This document shows positions 53,451 to 61,526 of a DNA stretch of 64,000 nucleotides, piece after piece (the stretch's first letter is position 1; every line of letters begins with the position of its first letter). The DNA comes from Oscillospiraceae bacterium (GTDB taxonomy: Bacteria > Bacillota > Clostridia > Oscillospirales > WRJC01): positions 121,485 through 185,484 of the forward strand of contig WRHM01000005.1 in assembly GCA_009783265.1 (NCBI GenBank). The letters run 5' to 3'. The notes beneath the pieces were generated by a model. It was not told the origin of the DNA. It did no database searches and saw only the letters and a list, made by a program, of their open reading frames with translations. Made by a program: the position numbers and the translations under genes.

Positions 53451-54308
53451 TTAATTTTTCCCAATATCCCTGTGAACCGATGTTGCGCTGCGGTTTTTTT
53501 CTGTCAAATATTTTTTCAAAACTTCGGTTATACAGACAGACCTGTGTTTTCCCCCGGTACAGCCTACGGCGATTATCAGATTTGACCTGCCTTCGTTTAT
53601 ATATAACGGCAAAAGAAAAGACGTAATATCTTTAAGTTTTTCGATAAAATCCAGCGTATCTTTATGTGATAAAACATATTCTGAAACTTCCGGGTCAAGA
53701 CCGGTTTTATATCTCATGCTCTCTATATAAAACGGATTGGGGAAACATCTCACGTCAAATACCAAATCAGCCTCGGACGGCACGCCGTATTTATAACCGA
53801 ACGACATGCAATTTATAGATATGCCGCTTTCAGCCGAGCTTTTGACTATCACAGTCAGGCGTTCTTTTAATTGATGTACGGTTGTTTTTGTCGTGTCTAT
53901 AACAAAATCAGATTTTTGCTTGGCTTCTTCCAAAAGCTCGCGTTCTTTTATTATCGCTTCTCTTATCGGGAGGTTTTGTAAAGCAGTCAACGGGTGGCTT
54001 CGCCGGGTTTCTTTGTATCTTGTGATAATCACTTCGTCCGAGCAGTCCAGAAAAACAAGCCTGCAAGTATGTTCTGTTTTTATCATATCAAGCTGAGCGA
54101 TAAGCGTGTCAAACTCGCTCTCGCCGCGAACGTCAATAACAAATGCCACAGACTGGATTTTATCCGGCACGCGTTTATATATATTCACAAACTCCGAAAT
54201 CATAACCGCAGGCATATTATCCACACAATAATACCCCAAGTCTTCGAGAGTGTTAGCCGCGTGCGTTTTCCCCGCGCCCGACATGCCTGTCAAGATTAAT
54301 ATTTCCAT
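53451..54308 (-). CDS. rapZ: RNase adapter/nucleotide-binding protein RapZ (YvcJ)
   Basis: 285 residues from the ATG at 54308, the family start (MEILILTGMSGAGKT with Walker A). ADLVFDVRCFPNPFY and CTGGKHRSVC in the C-terminal domain match RapZ. In E. coli it controls GlmS RNA decay in response to glucosamine-6-phosphate; in Firmicutes YvcJ affects competence and wall metabolism. A longer frame to 54332 has no better ribosome site. Confidence 0.9.
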   Translation of the reverse strand: MEILILTGMSGAGKTHAANTLEDLGYYCVDNMPAVMISEFVNIYKRVPDKIQSVAFVIDVRGESEFDTLIAQLDMIKTEHTCRLVFLDCSDEVIITRYKETRRSHPLTALQNLPIREAIIKERELLEEAKQKSDFVIDTTKTTVHQLKERLTVIVKSSAESGISINCMSFGYKYGVPSEADLVFDVRCFPNPFYIESMRYKTGLDPEVSEYVLSHKDTLDFIEKLKDITSFLLPLYINEGRSNLIIAVGCTGGKHRSVCITEVLKKYLTEKNRSATSVHRDIGKN

Positions 54309-54375
54309 AGATTTATATATAATCCCTTTCAATGTTTTTTTATCAAGATATTATAACCGAAGAAAATGCTTATTA

Positions 54376-54458
54376 GTAGGGGACGGCGTCCTCGACGTCC
54401 CGCCGAAAAAACCGGCGTTAAATCATATTTGCGGGCTATCGGAGACGCCAGCCCCTAC
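54376..54458. repeat. GTAGGGG...CCCCTAC repeat
   Basis: GTAGGGGACGGCGTCCTCGA at the left and CAGCCCCTAC at the right with GCGGG internal pairs. It is the reverse complement of the copy at 60005, with few differences. Confidence 0.75.
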
Positions 54459-54506
54459 AACTCATATCCGTACAAAATATAAATTACCTACATTATATAA
54501 ACATAT

Positions 54507-55433
54507 TTAAAATTCAATTATCCTTACTTCACACTCAATATTTATCCCCGTCTTGTCAAAAATCACGGATTTTATATGTTCTATTAAATTCATAACGTCT
54601 GCAAATGTCGCGCCGCTTTTGTTCACTATAAATCCCGCGTGTTTCTCTGATACTTGCGCCCCGCCGACTGCAAAACCTTTAAGTCCGCAGTCCTCGATTA
54701 GTTTTGACGCGTAATATCCGTCTCCGCGCTTGAATACGCTCCCCGCGCTTGGATATTCCAAAGGCTGTTTTGTCTTTCTCTTTGACATATTTGCATTCAT
54801 GAGATTTTCTATTTCGTATATATCGCCATGTTTTAATTTCAAAACAGACGAAAGAATTATATAATCTTTGTTTTTACTAAAAAAACTTTCCCTGTACGCA
54901 AATTCATGCTGCTCTGCGCTTATCGTTCTAATTTCAAGCGTTTGCGTGTCTATATATTCGCTTGAGTATATAACATCGCCGATTTGACCGCCGTAAGCTC
55001 CCGCGTTCATATAAACCGCTCCGCCCAAAGTCCCCGGAATACCGTAAGCGAACTCTAATCCCGACAGAGAATTTTCTTTCGCAGTACTTGCGGTTTTATT
55101 GAGTGAAATCCCGCATTCGGCATAAATATTTTCGCTTTCAATATCAATTTTGATATTGTTCATTTGTGAAGTGATTATAACAATCCCGGCAAAATTATTT
55201 TCGCATATCAGAACATTGCTGCCGTTACCTAAAATAACATAATTTATATTATTTTCTTTTATGAATTTAAGCAATCCTGTCATGTTTTCTCTATTGTCCG
55301 GAAAAACGACAAGATCTGCCGTCCCGCCGATTTTAAACGAAGTATAATCTTTTAAACTTTCGTTTTTTTTAACAATACATCCTTTTTGTTTGCAGTATTC
55401 AGATATTTCGGATATAATGTTAATATGATTCAT
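54507..55433 (-). CDS. murB: UDP-N-acetylmuramate dehydrogenase MurB
   Basis: 308 residues. FAD-binding segments (TSFKIGGTADLVVFP, VILGNGSNVLI, GLEFAYGIPGTLGGAVYMNAGAYG), the YPSAGSVFKR loop with the proton-donor Ser, and a C-terminal Glu (IECEVRII). It reduces the MurA product to UDP-MurNAc. First gene of the minus-strand murB-rapZ-whiA run. Confidence 0.93.
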   Translation of the reverse strand: MNHINIISEISEYCKQKGCIVKKNESLKDYTSFKIGGTADLVVFPDNRENMTGLLKFIKENNINYVILGNGSNVLICENNFAGIVIITSQMNNIKIDIESENIYAECGISLNKTASTAKENSLSGLEFAYGIPGTLGGAVYMNAGAYGGQIGDVIYSSEYIDTQTLEIRTISAEQHEFAYRESFFSKNKDYIILSSVLKLKHGDIYEIENLMNANMSKRKTKQPLEYPSAGSVFKRGDGYYASKLIEDCGLKGFAVGGAQVSEKHAGFIVNKSGATFADVMNLIEHIKSVIFDKTGINIECEVRIIEF

Positions 55434-55663
55434 TTGTATATTCTCCCGTAAAAATAAATATAATATATAACAATATTATACTACATATTTTGAATTTTTC
55501 AAATAAATTTTGAATCAGCCGTATAAAAATTTACATATCATATCAATATCTTTATATAATATTAATATAAAATATATAAATACTAATATAATCTTAATTC
55601 CATTATATAAGTATATTGTGATATACTATATAAGTTATGAAAAGAAAGGAAATAATTTATCGT

Positions 55664-56608
55664 ATGGATAAAAGCAATAAAAGTGTTATAAATAACTTAA
55701 ACAAAGAATATAAGCAGTTTTCGTTTGATTTCGTCGGCAAAAGAAAAATATTTTTTATAATAATCGGCGTGATATTCATAGTGGGAATAGTTTCGTTTTT
55801 TATGAGAGGGTTCAACTGGGATATAGATTTTCTCGGCGGGGCAATTATGGAATATAATATAAACAAAGACGTGACCGACGGTGATTTAAGCAAAGTAAAA
55901 GAATTAGTCACTGAGACAATAGGTTTCGAGCCGTCGTCCGTGGTAAAATCCGGAAGCCCGGCCCGGCAGGTCGTCATAAAAACCAAAACTATAAACACCG
56001 ACCAGAGAAAAGAAATCTTTGACGTACTGAGTCAGGAGTATACTATGACAGAAGACGATATTTATATATCAAACAACGTTGACCCCACAGTAGGCGCGGA
56101 ATTGGCGAAAAATACGGTAATCGCGGTTTCACTTGCGGTAGTGTTAATGCTTGCGTATATAACGGTCAGATTTGATTTTTTCTCAGGAGTTGCCGCTATA
56201 TTATGTCTGATTCTTAATATGTTTGTAATGCTGACGTTTTACTCTCTTTTACAGATCCCGATGAATGTAACGGTTATAGCGGCGTTTTTGACTATACTGG
56301 GATATTCTATAAACGCTATGATTGTAATTTTTGACAGGGTCCGCGAAAATGTAAAATTAAAAAAAGGCACGGGAACAGCATTCGCAAAGATAATCAACGA
56401 AAGCGCATGCCAGACTTTGGCTCGCTCTATAAATACGACGATTACCACGCTACTGACTATAACGTGCGTATATATTTTAGGAGTTTCGGCTATCAGGGCG
56501 TTTGCGCTCCCGCTTATCGTAGGGATCGCTGCCGGATTGTTTACGTCTGTTTGCGTATCAGGACCGTTGTGGGATTTGATTAAACCCGATAAGGCAAAAA
56601 TAAAGTAA
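55664..56608 (+). CDS. secF: Protein translocase subunit SecF
   Basis: 314 residues from the ATG at 55664, behind AAAGGAAAT. SecF fold: helix 1 (about 25-46), a periplasmic-side domain (NWDIDFLGGAIMEY, NVDPTVGAEL), then helices with YSINAMIVIFDRVREN. SecDF pulls exported proteins using the proton gradient. SecD is not next to it; the gene upstream is murB on the other strand. Confidence 0.88.
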   Translation: MDKSNKSVINNLNKEYKQFSFDFVGKRKIFFIIIGVIFIVGIVSFFMRGFNWDIDFLGGAIMEYNINKDVTDGDLSKVKELVTETIGFEPSSVVKSGSPARQVVIKTKTINTDQRKEIFDVLSQEYTMTEDDIYISNNVDPTVGAELAKNTVIAVSLAVVLMLAYITVRFDFFSGVAAILCLILNMFVMLTFYSLLQIPMNVTVIAAFLTILGYSINAMIVIFDRVRENVKLKKGTGTAFAKIINESACQTLARSINTTITTLLTITCVYILGVSAIRAFALPLIVGIAAGLFTSVCVSGPLWDLIKPDKAKIK

Positions 56609-56625
56609 AAGTTAAAATAATATAT

Positions 56626-56664
56626 AAAAATCTCGGTATATTCTAATATATCGGGATTTTTTGA
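56626..56664 (+). terminator. Terminator after secF
   Basis: AAATCTCGGTATA pairs with TATATCGGGATTT, followed by T-rich sequence. Confidence 0.65.
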
Positions 56665-56812
56665 TTTTTAAATTCATTAAAAGTTATTATTATTTTAATA
56701 TTGATATTATTGACATTTGCGCATAATTTTTGTATAATTAAACTAAAGGCTGTATTATTATTTTTTGACTGAATATATTGCAAAAAATATAAAAATAGGA
56801 GAAAAGCGGCGT

Positions 56813-57280
56813 ATGAGCAGAAGAAAGGCGAGAGAAATTGTCTTGTGTCTCGTTTTTGAAAAAGATTATTACAGAGATTGCAGCTGTGAAAAACTGTATA
56901 AAGATTTATTTGAAGACAGCGGGATCAGCATTGGAGAAATATCCGGTTCGTTCGGGGAAAGCGAAAATAATAATAAAACTGATAATATAAATAAGGCCGA
57001 CGAAAATTATATAAAAAATACGTTTTTCGGAATATTTGAAAATATAGAACAAATAGACAATATAGTTTCATGCTCGACTATCGGGTGGGAATACAACCGG
57101 ATTTCAAAAATATCTATGGCTCTTTTGCGTATATCAGTCTATGAAATTTTATATACCGAAGATATTCCCGATTCAGTCGCGATAAACGAAGCAGTGGAAT
57201 TATCTAAAAGATATGACGATCCCGATGCTTATACTTTTATAAACGGGGTTCTCGGGGCAGTTGTGAAAAATAACAAGTAG
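56813..57280 (+). CDS. nusB: Transcription antitermination factor NusB
   Basis: 155 residues from the ATG at 56813 (MSRRKAREIVLCLVFE), preceded by AGGAG; the upstream TTG frame is not family-like. RISKISMALLRISVYEILY and VAINEAVELSKRYDDPDAYTFINGVLGAV are NusB motifs. It binds boxA RNA with NusE (S10) and prevents early termination of rRNA. The stop TAG lies in a GTAGGGACG repeat piece. Confidence 0.9.
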   Translation: MSRRKAREIVLCLVFEKDYYRDCSCEKLYKDLFEDSGISIGEISGSFGESENNNKTDNINKADENYIKNTFFGIFENIEQIDNIVSCSTIGWEYNRISKISMALLRISVYEILYTEDIPDSVAINEAVELSKRYDDPDAYTFINGVLGAVVKNNK

Positions 57281-57302
57281 GGACGGTTATCAATCGCCCG
57301 CA
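57277..57302. repeat. Short GTAGGG repeat piece
   Basis: GTAGGGACGGTTATCAATCGCCCGC starting in the nusB stop codon; a truncated member of the GTAGGG family. Confidence 0.5.
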
Positions 57303-57321
57303 TAATATTAAGGATATAAAT

Positions 57322-58542
57322 ATGGCTGATAAAAATATATTTACAGTCGCCGGACTCAACGAATATATAAAAAATCTGATTGAAGATAACCGGATTTTGG
57401 GCAATATATATGTGAAAGGCGAAATATCAAATTTTACTAATCACAAGACCGGGCATTTTTATTTTACGGTCAAGGACGATAAAAGCGTTTTGAAAGCCGT
57501 CATGTTCGGCGGGAGCGCGAAATTAAAATTTATGCCCGAAAACGGCATGAAAGTTATAATTCACGGCAGAATATCGCTTTTTGTGAGGGACGGCCAGTAT
57601 CAGATTTACTGCGACGATATAGAACCTGACGGCGTAGGGTCTTTATATATAGCTTTTGAACAGTTAAAAGCAAAACTTGAATCTGAGGGATTGTTTGATA
57701 TAAAAAATAAAAAACCTATCCCGAAAGTGCCGCTGACGATCGGGATTATAACTTCACCCACAGGAGCCGCGATCCGGGATATGATAAACGTCATAACGCG
57801 CAGGTTTGCTATGGCGAAAATAATATTATTTCCAACGCTCGTTCAGGGAGCGAACGCGCCTCAGCAGCTTGCCGCAGGAATAAAATATTTTAACGCGACA
57901 AAAGAAGTGGATGTTATTATAATCGGCAGGGGAGGCGGTTCTATTGAAGAACTATGGGGATTTAACGACGAAAATCTCGCGAGGGTTGTATTTGCGAGTA
58001 AAATTCCGGTGATTTCAGCCGTCGGGCATGAGACTGATTTTACTATATGCGATTTCGCGGCGGATTTAAGAGCCCCGACGCCTTCGGCTGCGGCAGAGCT
58101 TGCGGTTCCTGATATTTTTGAATTAAAAAAGCAGCTTATGAATGTCGAGAAAAAAATGGAGATTTTATTTTCGGGAAAGATAAATTATTATCGCGAACGA
58201 ATCAAAAATTACGAAAGTTCAAATATATTAAAAAATCCGATGAATATAATCGACGACAAAAGAATGAATATTCTGCATATAGAAAAAAATCTTACGTCGC
58301 AGATCCAACTGATATTGAGCGAAAAAAAATCGCAGTTTGTGATGCGCTCGTCAAAACTTGAGGTGTTGAATCCGTTATCTGTATTGACAAGAGGATATTC
58401 GGTTGTATATAAAGACAGCGATAAAAAGATAATAAAAAAATTGGACGATATTGACATAGATTCGGAAATATCAGTAAAACTCTCTGATGGATTTGTTGAC
58501 GCGCAGGTGAAAAATAAGAGAAAAATCAAAAGTAAAGCATAG
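57322..58542 (+). CDS. xseA: Exodeoxyribonuclease VII large subunit
   Basis: 406 residues. N-terminal OB fold (GNIYVKGEISNFTNHKTGHFYF), central catalytic domain (IGIITSPTGAAIRDM, IGRGGGSIEELWGFNDE, SAVGHETDFTICDFAADLRAPTPSAAAE) and a helical C-terminus. With the small subunit it cuts single-stranded DNA from both ends. xseB is separated from it here by three genes. Confidence 0.93.
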   Translation: MADKNIFTVAGLNEYIKNLIEDNRILGNIYVKGEISNFTNHKTGHFYFTVKDDKSVLKAVMFGGSAKLKFMPENGMKVIIHGRISLFVRDGQYQIYCDDIEPDGVGSLYIAFEQLKAKLESEGLFDIKNKKPIPKVPLTIGIITSPTGAAIRDMINVITRRFAMAKIILFPTLVQGANAPQQLAAGIKYFNATKEVDVIIIGRGGGSIEELWGFNDENLARVVFASKIPVISAVGHETDFTICDFAADLRAPTPSAAAELAVPDIFELKKQLMNVEKKMEILFSGKINYYRERIKNYESSNILKNPMNIIDDKRMNILHIEKNLTSQIQLILSEKKSQFVMRSSKLEVLNPLSVLTRGYSVVYKDSDKKIIKKLDDIDIDSEISVKLSDGFVDAQVKNKRKIKSKA

Positions 58543-58552
58543 GAGTTAAATT

Positions 58553-58945
58553 ATGAAGAATAAAACATTATATTGGTTAGAATTATGCGATGATGATTTG
58601 ATAACGGCGAAAGCGTTATTAGATTCTTCACGATTTTTACATATGGGATTTTTCTGTCATATGATAATTGAAAAATCATTGAAAGCTGTTATAACGGAAA
58701 ATACGGGCGAAATACCACCTAAAATACATGACTTACAAAAACTGGCGAAGATGGGAAACGTTTCAAATGAACTTTCTGATGAACAGTCAGAATTATTAGA
58801 TAAGGTGATGCCCTTGCAAATCGAGGCGCGTTATCCCGAATATAAAGAGAAAATCTCGCAAAAATTAAATAAAGAGTATTGCGATAGATTAATCAAAGAA
58901 ACGGAGGATTTTTTATGCTGGATAAAACAATGGTTAGAAAAATAG
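58553..58945 (+). CDS. HEPN domain protein (toxin-antitoxin module)
   Basis: 130 residues, all helical. LELCDDDLITAKALLDS and IEKSLKAVITENTGEIPPKIHDLQKL match HEPN proteins. ARYPEY is present but the R-x4-6-H RNase motif is not, so it may not be a nuclease in its present form. It overlaps the nucleotidyltransferase gene by 31 bp; the pair is a typical HEPN-MNT module. Confidence 0.75.
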   Translation: MKNKTLYWLELCDDDLITAKALLDSSRFLHMGFFCHMIIEKSLKAVITENTGEIPPKIHDLQKLAKMGNVSNELSDEQSELLDKVMPLQIEARYPEYKEKISQKLNKEYCDRLIKETEDFLCWIKQWLEK

Positions 58946-59226
58946 CCGAAAAATATTCGGAAGAAGTCAGAAAAGTTTTAAATCCTGACGCTATTTTGCT
59001 TTTTGGTTCATATGTTAATGGCAATCCAAACGAATGGAGCGATATTGATATTGCCGTCGTGATGAATGACTTTCAAGGGGACTGGCTTGAAACATATGCG
59101 ATGCTTTTTGGTTTGAAACGTAATGTTAATTTGGATATAGAGCCTCACCTGTTAGATGAAACTTGTGATAGAAGCGGGTTTTTGGCGGAAGTTTATAAAA
59201 CAGGTCAAATAATTTATAAAGCATAA
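58915..59226 (+). CDS. MNT-type minimal nucleotidyltransferase
   Basis: 103 residues. LLFGSYVNGNPNEWSDIDIAVV has the GS and D-x-D metal-binding residues of minimal nucleotidyltransferases. In HEPN-MNT pairs this enzyme adds AMP to the HEPN toxin and neutralises it. The start ATG at 58915 lies behind ACGGAGGATTT, inside the HEPN frame. Confidence 0.78.
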   Translation: MLDKTMVRKIAEKYSEEVRKVLNPDAILLFGSYVNGNPNEWSDIDIAVVMNDFQGDWLETYAMLFGLKRNVNLDIEPHLLDETCDRSGFLAEVYKTGQIIYKA

Positions 59227-59247
59227 AGAGAAAGAGTAAAAGTAAAA

Positions 59248-59742
59248 ATGTATGAATATAAAGCGGCTTCAATAGAGGAACTTGAACGCAGATGGGATAT
59301 AAACATTGCGAATAATCCCGGTGATAACCGCTGGGTTGATTGGAAAACTCAATATATTGAAAATAATAAAACCGGAAAATGCAAAACTTTTGTTGTTTTA
59401 TTTGACGGAGAACCAATCGGAGAGGGAACGTTATTATTTTCGCCTGAATGTGTACGCGGAAATATTGAACATGCCGACGGAATAAATAGGGCGAACATAA
59501 ACGCTTTAAGAATAGAAAAAGCTCACGAGGGCAAAGGGCATATATCCAAACTGGTTAAACTAATGGAACAATATGCGATAGACAACGGGTATAAAACGCT
59601 TACTATCGGAGTTGAGGCAACAGAAACGCGAAATATGGCGATATATTTGCACTGGGGCTATACTACGTTTGTTACATCTGAAATTTCTGAAATCGAAGAA
59701 GAAGGTTTGGTTTTGGTTTATTCAAAATTATTAAAGAATTAA
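59248..59742 (+). CDS. GNAT acetyltransferase
   Basis: 164 residues. NALRIEKAHEGKGHISKLVKLM (acetyl-CoA loop, slightly modified) and MAIYLHWGYTTF. Substrate unknown. Together with the HEPN-MNT pair it forms a three-gene insertion between xseA and xseB. Confidence 0.75.
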   Translation: MYEYKAASIEELERRWDINIANNPGDNRWVDWKTQYIENNKTGKCKTFVVLFDGEPIGEGTLLFSPECVRGNIEHADGINRANINALRIEKAHEGKGHISKLVKLMEQYAIDNGYKTLTIGVEATETRNMAIYLHWGYTTFVTSEISEIEEEGLVLVYSKLLKN

Positions 59743-59754
59743 GGAGTCGGCGAT

Positions 59755-60000
59755 ATGGATAAAAACACACAAGACATAGAAAAAATAAATTTTGAGCAGG
59801 CTTTAAAAGAACTTGAGACAATCGTGAAAAATCTTGAAAACGGGACGATTCCCTTGGACGATTCGCTTGAAAATTTTGAGAACGGGATAAAATTAATAAG
59901 ACGGTGCAATTTTTTATTAGATAACGCCGAAAAAAAAGTGAAAAAACTCACAAGAGCCGAAACCGGCGAAGTAATCGAGGAAGATTTTACAGCGGATTAA
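59755..60000 (+). CDS. xseB: Exodeoxyribonuclease VII small subunit
   Basis: 81 residues. NFEQALKELETIVKNLENGTIPLDDSLENFENGIKL is the complete XseB core of a helical hairpin. It binds several copies per XseA. TAAGGAGTC before the ATG is a good ribosome site. Confidence 0.92.
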   Translation: MDKNTQDIEKINFEQALKELETIVKNLENGTIPLDDSLENFENGIKLIRRCNFLLDNAEKKVKKLTRAETGEVIEEDFTAD

Positions 60001-60004
60001 ATGC

Positions 60005-60087
60005 GTAGGAGCTGGCGTCCCCGACAGCCCGCATATTTGATTTTATAATGATTTTATCGGCGGGACGTCGAGGACGCCGTCCCCTAC
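60005..60087. repeat. GTAGGAG...CCCCTAC repeat between xseB and ispA
   Basis: GTAGGAGCTGGCGTCC at the left and CGTCGAGGACGCCGTCCCC at the right. It is nearly identical to the element at 54376 but in the opposite orientation. Confidence 0.75.
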
Positions 60088-60118
60088 AAAAAATACCGAA
60101 CGGAGAATAAAAAAATAA

Positions 60119-60970
60119 ATGAACCCGGAATTTGAGAAAAAATTAAAATATAACGCTGAAATTGTAAACGCCGTTCTTGAAAAATATCTGGATCTGAAAG
60201 ACATAGATTATAATATTTTGTATGAATCTATGCGATACAGCTCTTTATCAGGAGGGAAACGCATAAGGGCTTTTTTAGCCATTGAATTTTTCTCGGTTTT
60301 TGCCGGCTTAAATAAAATTAATAATCCGGAAATTATTCTCCCCGTTGCGGCGGCAATCGAGATGATACATACTTATTCGCTTATTCACGACGATTTGCCA
60401 TGTATGGACGACGATGATTTTAGGCGGGGATTGCCGTCGAATCATAAAAAATTCGGCGAAGCTACGGCTTTACTGGCAGGCGACGCTTTATTGACTTACG
60501 CTTTTAATATAATTTCAAACGCCGAATTGCTTACGGATAATAAAAAAGTTAAAATTATATCTGAAATATCAAAAGCGGCGGGGCATTCCGGGATGATTGG
60601 CGGACAGATGATGGATATGCTGAATGAAAACAAAAATATTGATGTAATAAGACTTATAAAAACGCATACTCTTAAAACAGGCAATATGATAATCGTATCT
60701 GCGAGATCAGGCTGTATTGCTGGCGGGGCAAATGAAGAAGAAATAATTAAAGCTACGGAATACGCCAAAAATATCGGGCTTGCGTTTCAGGTCATAGACG
60801 ATATATTTGATAATCAGAATTCGTTTGCCGAGGCTTTTGAATACGCGGAAAAACTGACTGCCGAAGCTGTTTTGAAACTTGACGAATTAAAAAAGATTAA
60901 TAAAAATATTAATATAGATACAGGAAATCTTGAATTTTTCGCGAAATATTTGCTGGAGAGAAAAAATTAA
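60119..60970 (+). CDS. ispA: Polyprenyl (farnesyl/geranylgeranyl) diphosphate synthase
   Basis: 283 residues. First Asp-rich motif HDDLPCMDDDDFRRG near 95-110 with GGKRIRAF before it; second Asp-rich motif DDIFDNQ near 227. The usual G-K-x-x-G-K-D-x4-K-x-T-Y segment after the second motif is missing, about 20 residues. The enzyme condenses IPP with allylic diphosphates for undecaprenyl, quinone or other isoprenoids. It stands in the usual xseB-ispA order. Confidence 0.85.
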   Translation: MNPEFEKKLKYNAEIVNAVLEKYLDLKDIDYNILYESMRYSSLSGGKRIRAFLAIEFFSVFAGLNKINNPEIILPVAAAIEMIHTYSLIHDDLPCMDDDDFRRGLPSNHKKFGEATALLAGDALLTYAFNIISNAELLTDNKKVKIISEISKAAGHSGMIGGQMMDMLNENKNIDVIRLIKTHTLKTGNMIIVSARSGCIAGGANEEEIIKATEYAKNIGLAFQVIDDIFDNQNSFAEAFEYAEKLTAEAVLKLDELKKINKNINIDTGNLEFFAKYLLERKN

Positions 60971-60975
60971 AAATT

Positions 60976-61431
60976 ATGGTTTTTATTTATGATATACTGA
61001 ATAATTACGCGCTGGTCTGTTCTATGTCAGGCTGGCTGATTGCGTCTCTGGCGAAAGTCGTTATTTTACTTATACGGGAAAAACGGCTTGATTTCAGAAA
61101 AATATTTGCTTCGGGCGGAATGCCGAGTTCGCATTCGGCTACTGTGTCGTCTCTTGCGACTGCCGTCGCCAAGACAGACAGCATAAGAAGCACGAGTTTT
61201 GCGATAGCGTTTATGTTTGCATTTATTGTAATGTACGACGCGGCGGGAGTGCGTCGTGCGTCAGGCGAGCAGGCGAGGATATTAAATCAATTAGTGAATA
61301 ATTTATCGGAAAATAAACCTGTGTATGTAAAAAAGAATTTAAAAGAGTTGATCGGGCATACGCCTCTTGAAGTGGTAGTCGGGGCTCTGCTCGGGATTTT
61401 GATTGCGCTTGTGATGCCGTACGGGAAGTAA
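60976..61431 (+). CDS. Divergent PAP2 family membrane protein (YuiD-like)
   Basis: 151 residues. FASGGMPSSHSATVSSLATAVA and the VMYDAAGVRRASGEQA motif are the mark of DUF212; four membrane segments. The family resembles PAP2 acid phosphatases but its activity is unproven. It starts 5 bp after ispA, so the two are co-transcribed, and isoprenoid diphosphates are natural candidate ligands. Confidence 0.85.
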   Translation: MVFIYDILNNYALVCSMSGWLIASLAKVVILLIREKRLDFRKIFASGGMPSSHSATVSSLATAVAKTDSIRSTSFAIAFMFAFIVMYDAAGVRRASGEQARILNQLVNNLSENKPVYVKKNLKELIGHTPLEVVVGALLGILIALVMPYGK

Positions 61432-61526
61432 ATATTATATTAACCATAGAAACAAACGCAATTCTCCCATAGAGTAAATAGCATAAGTTAAAAAAAAATT
61501 CACAAATATGATATATAATAAATTAA

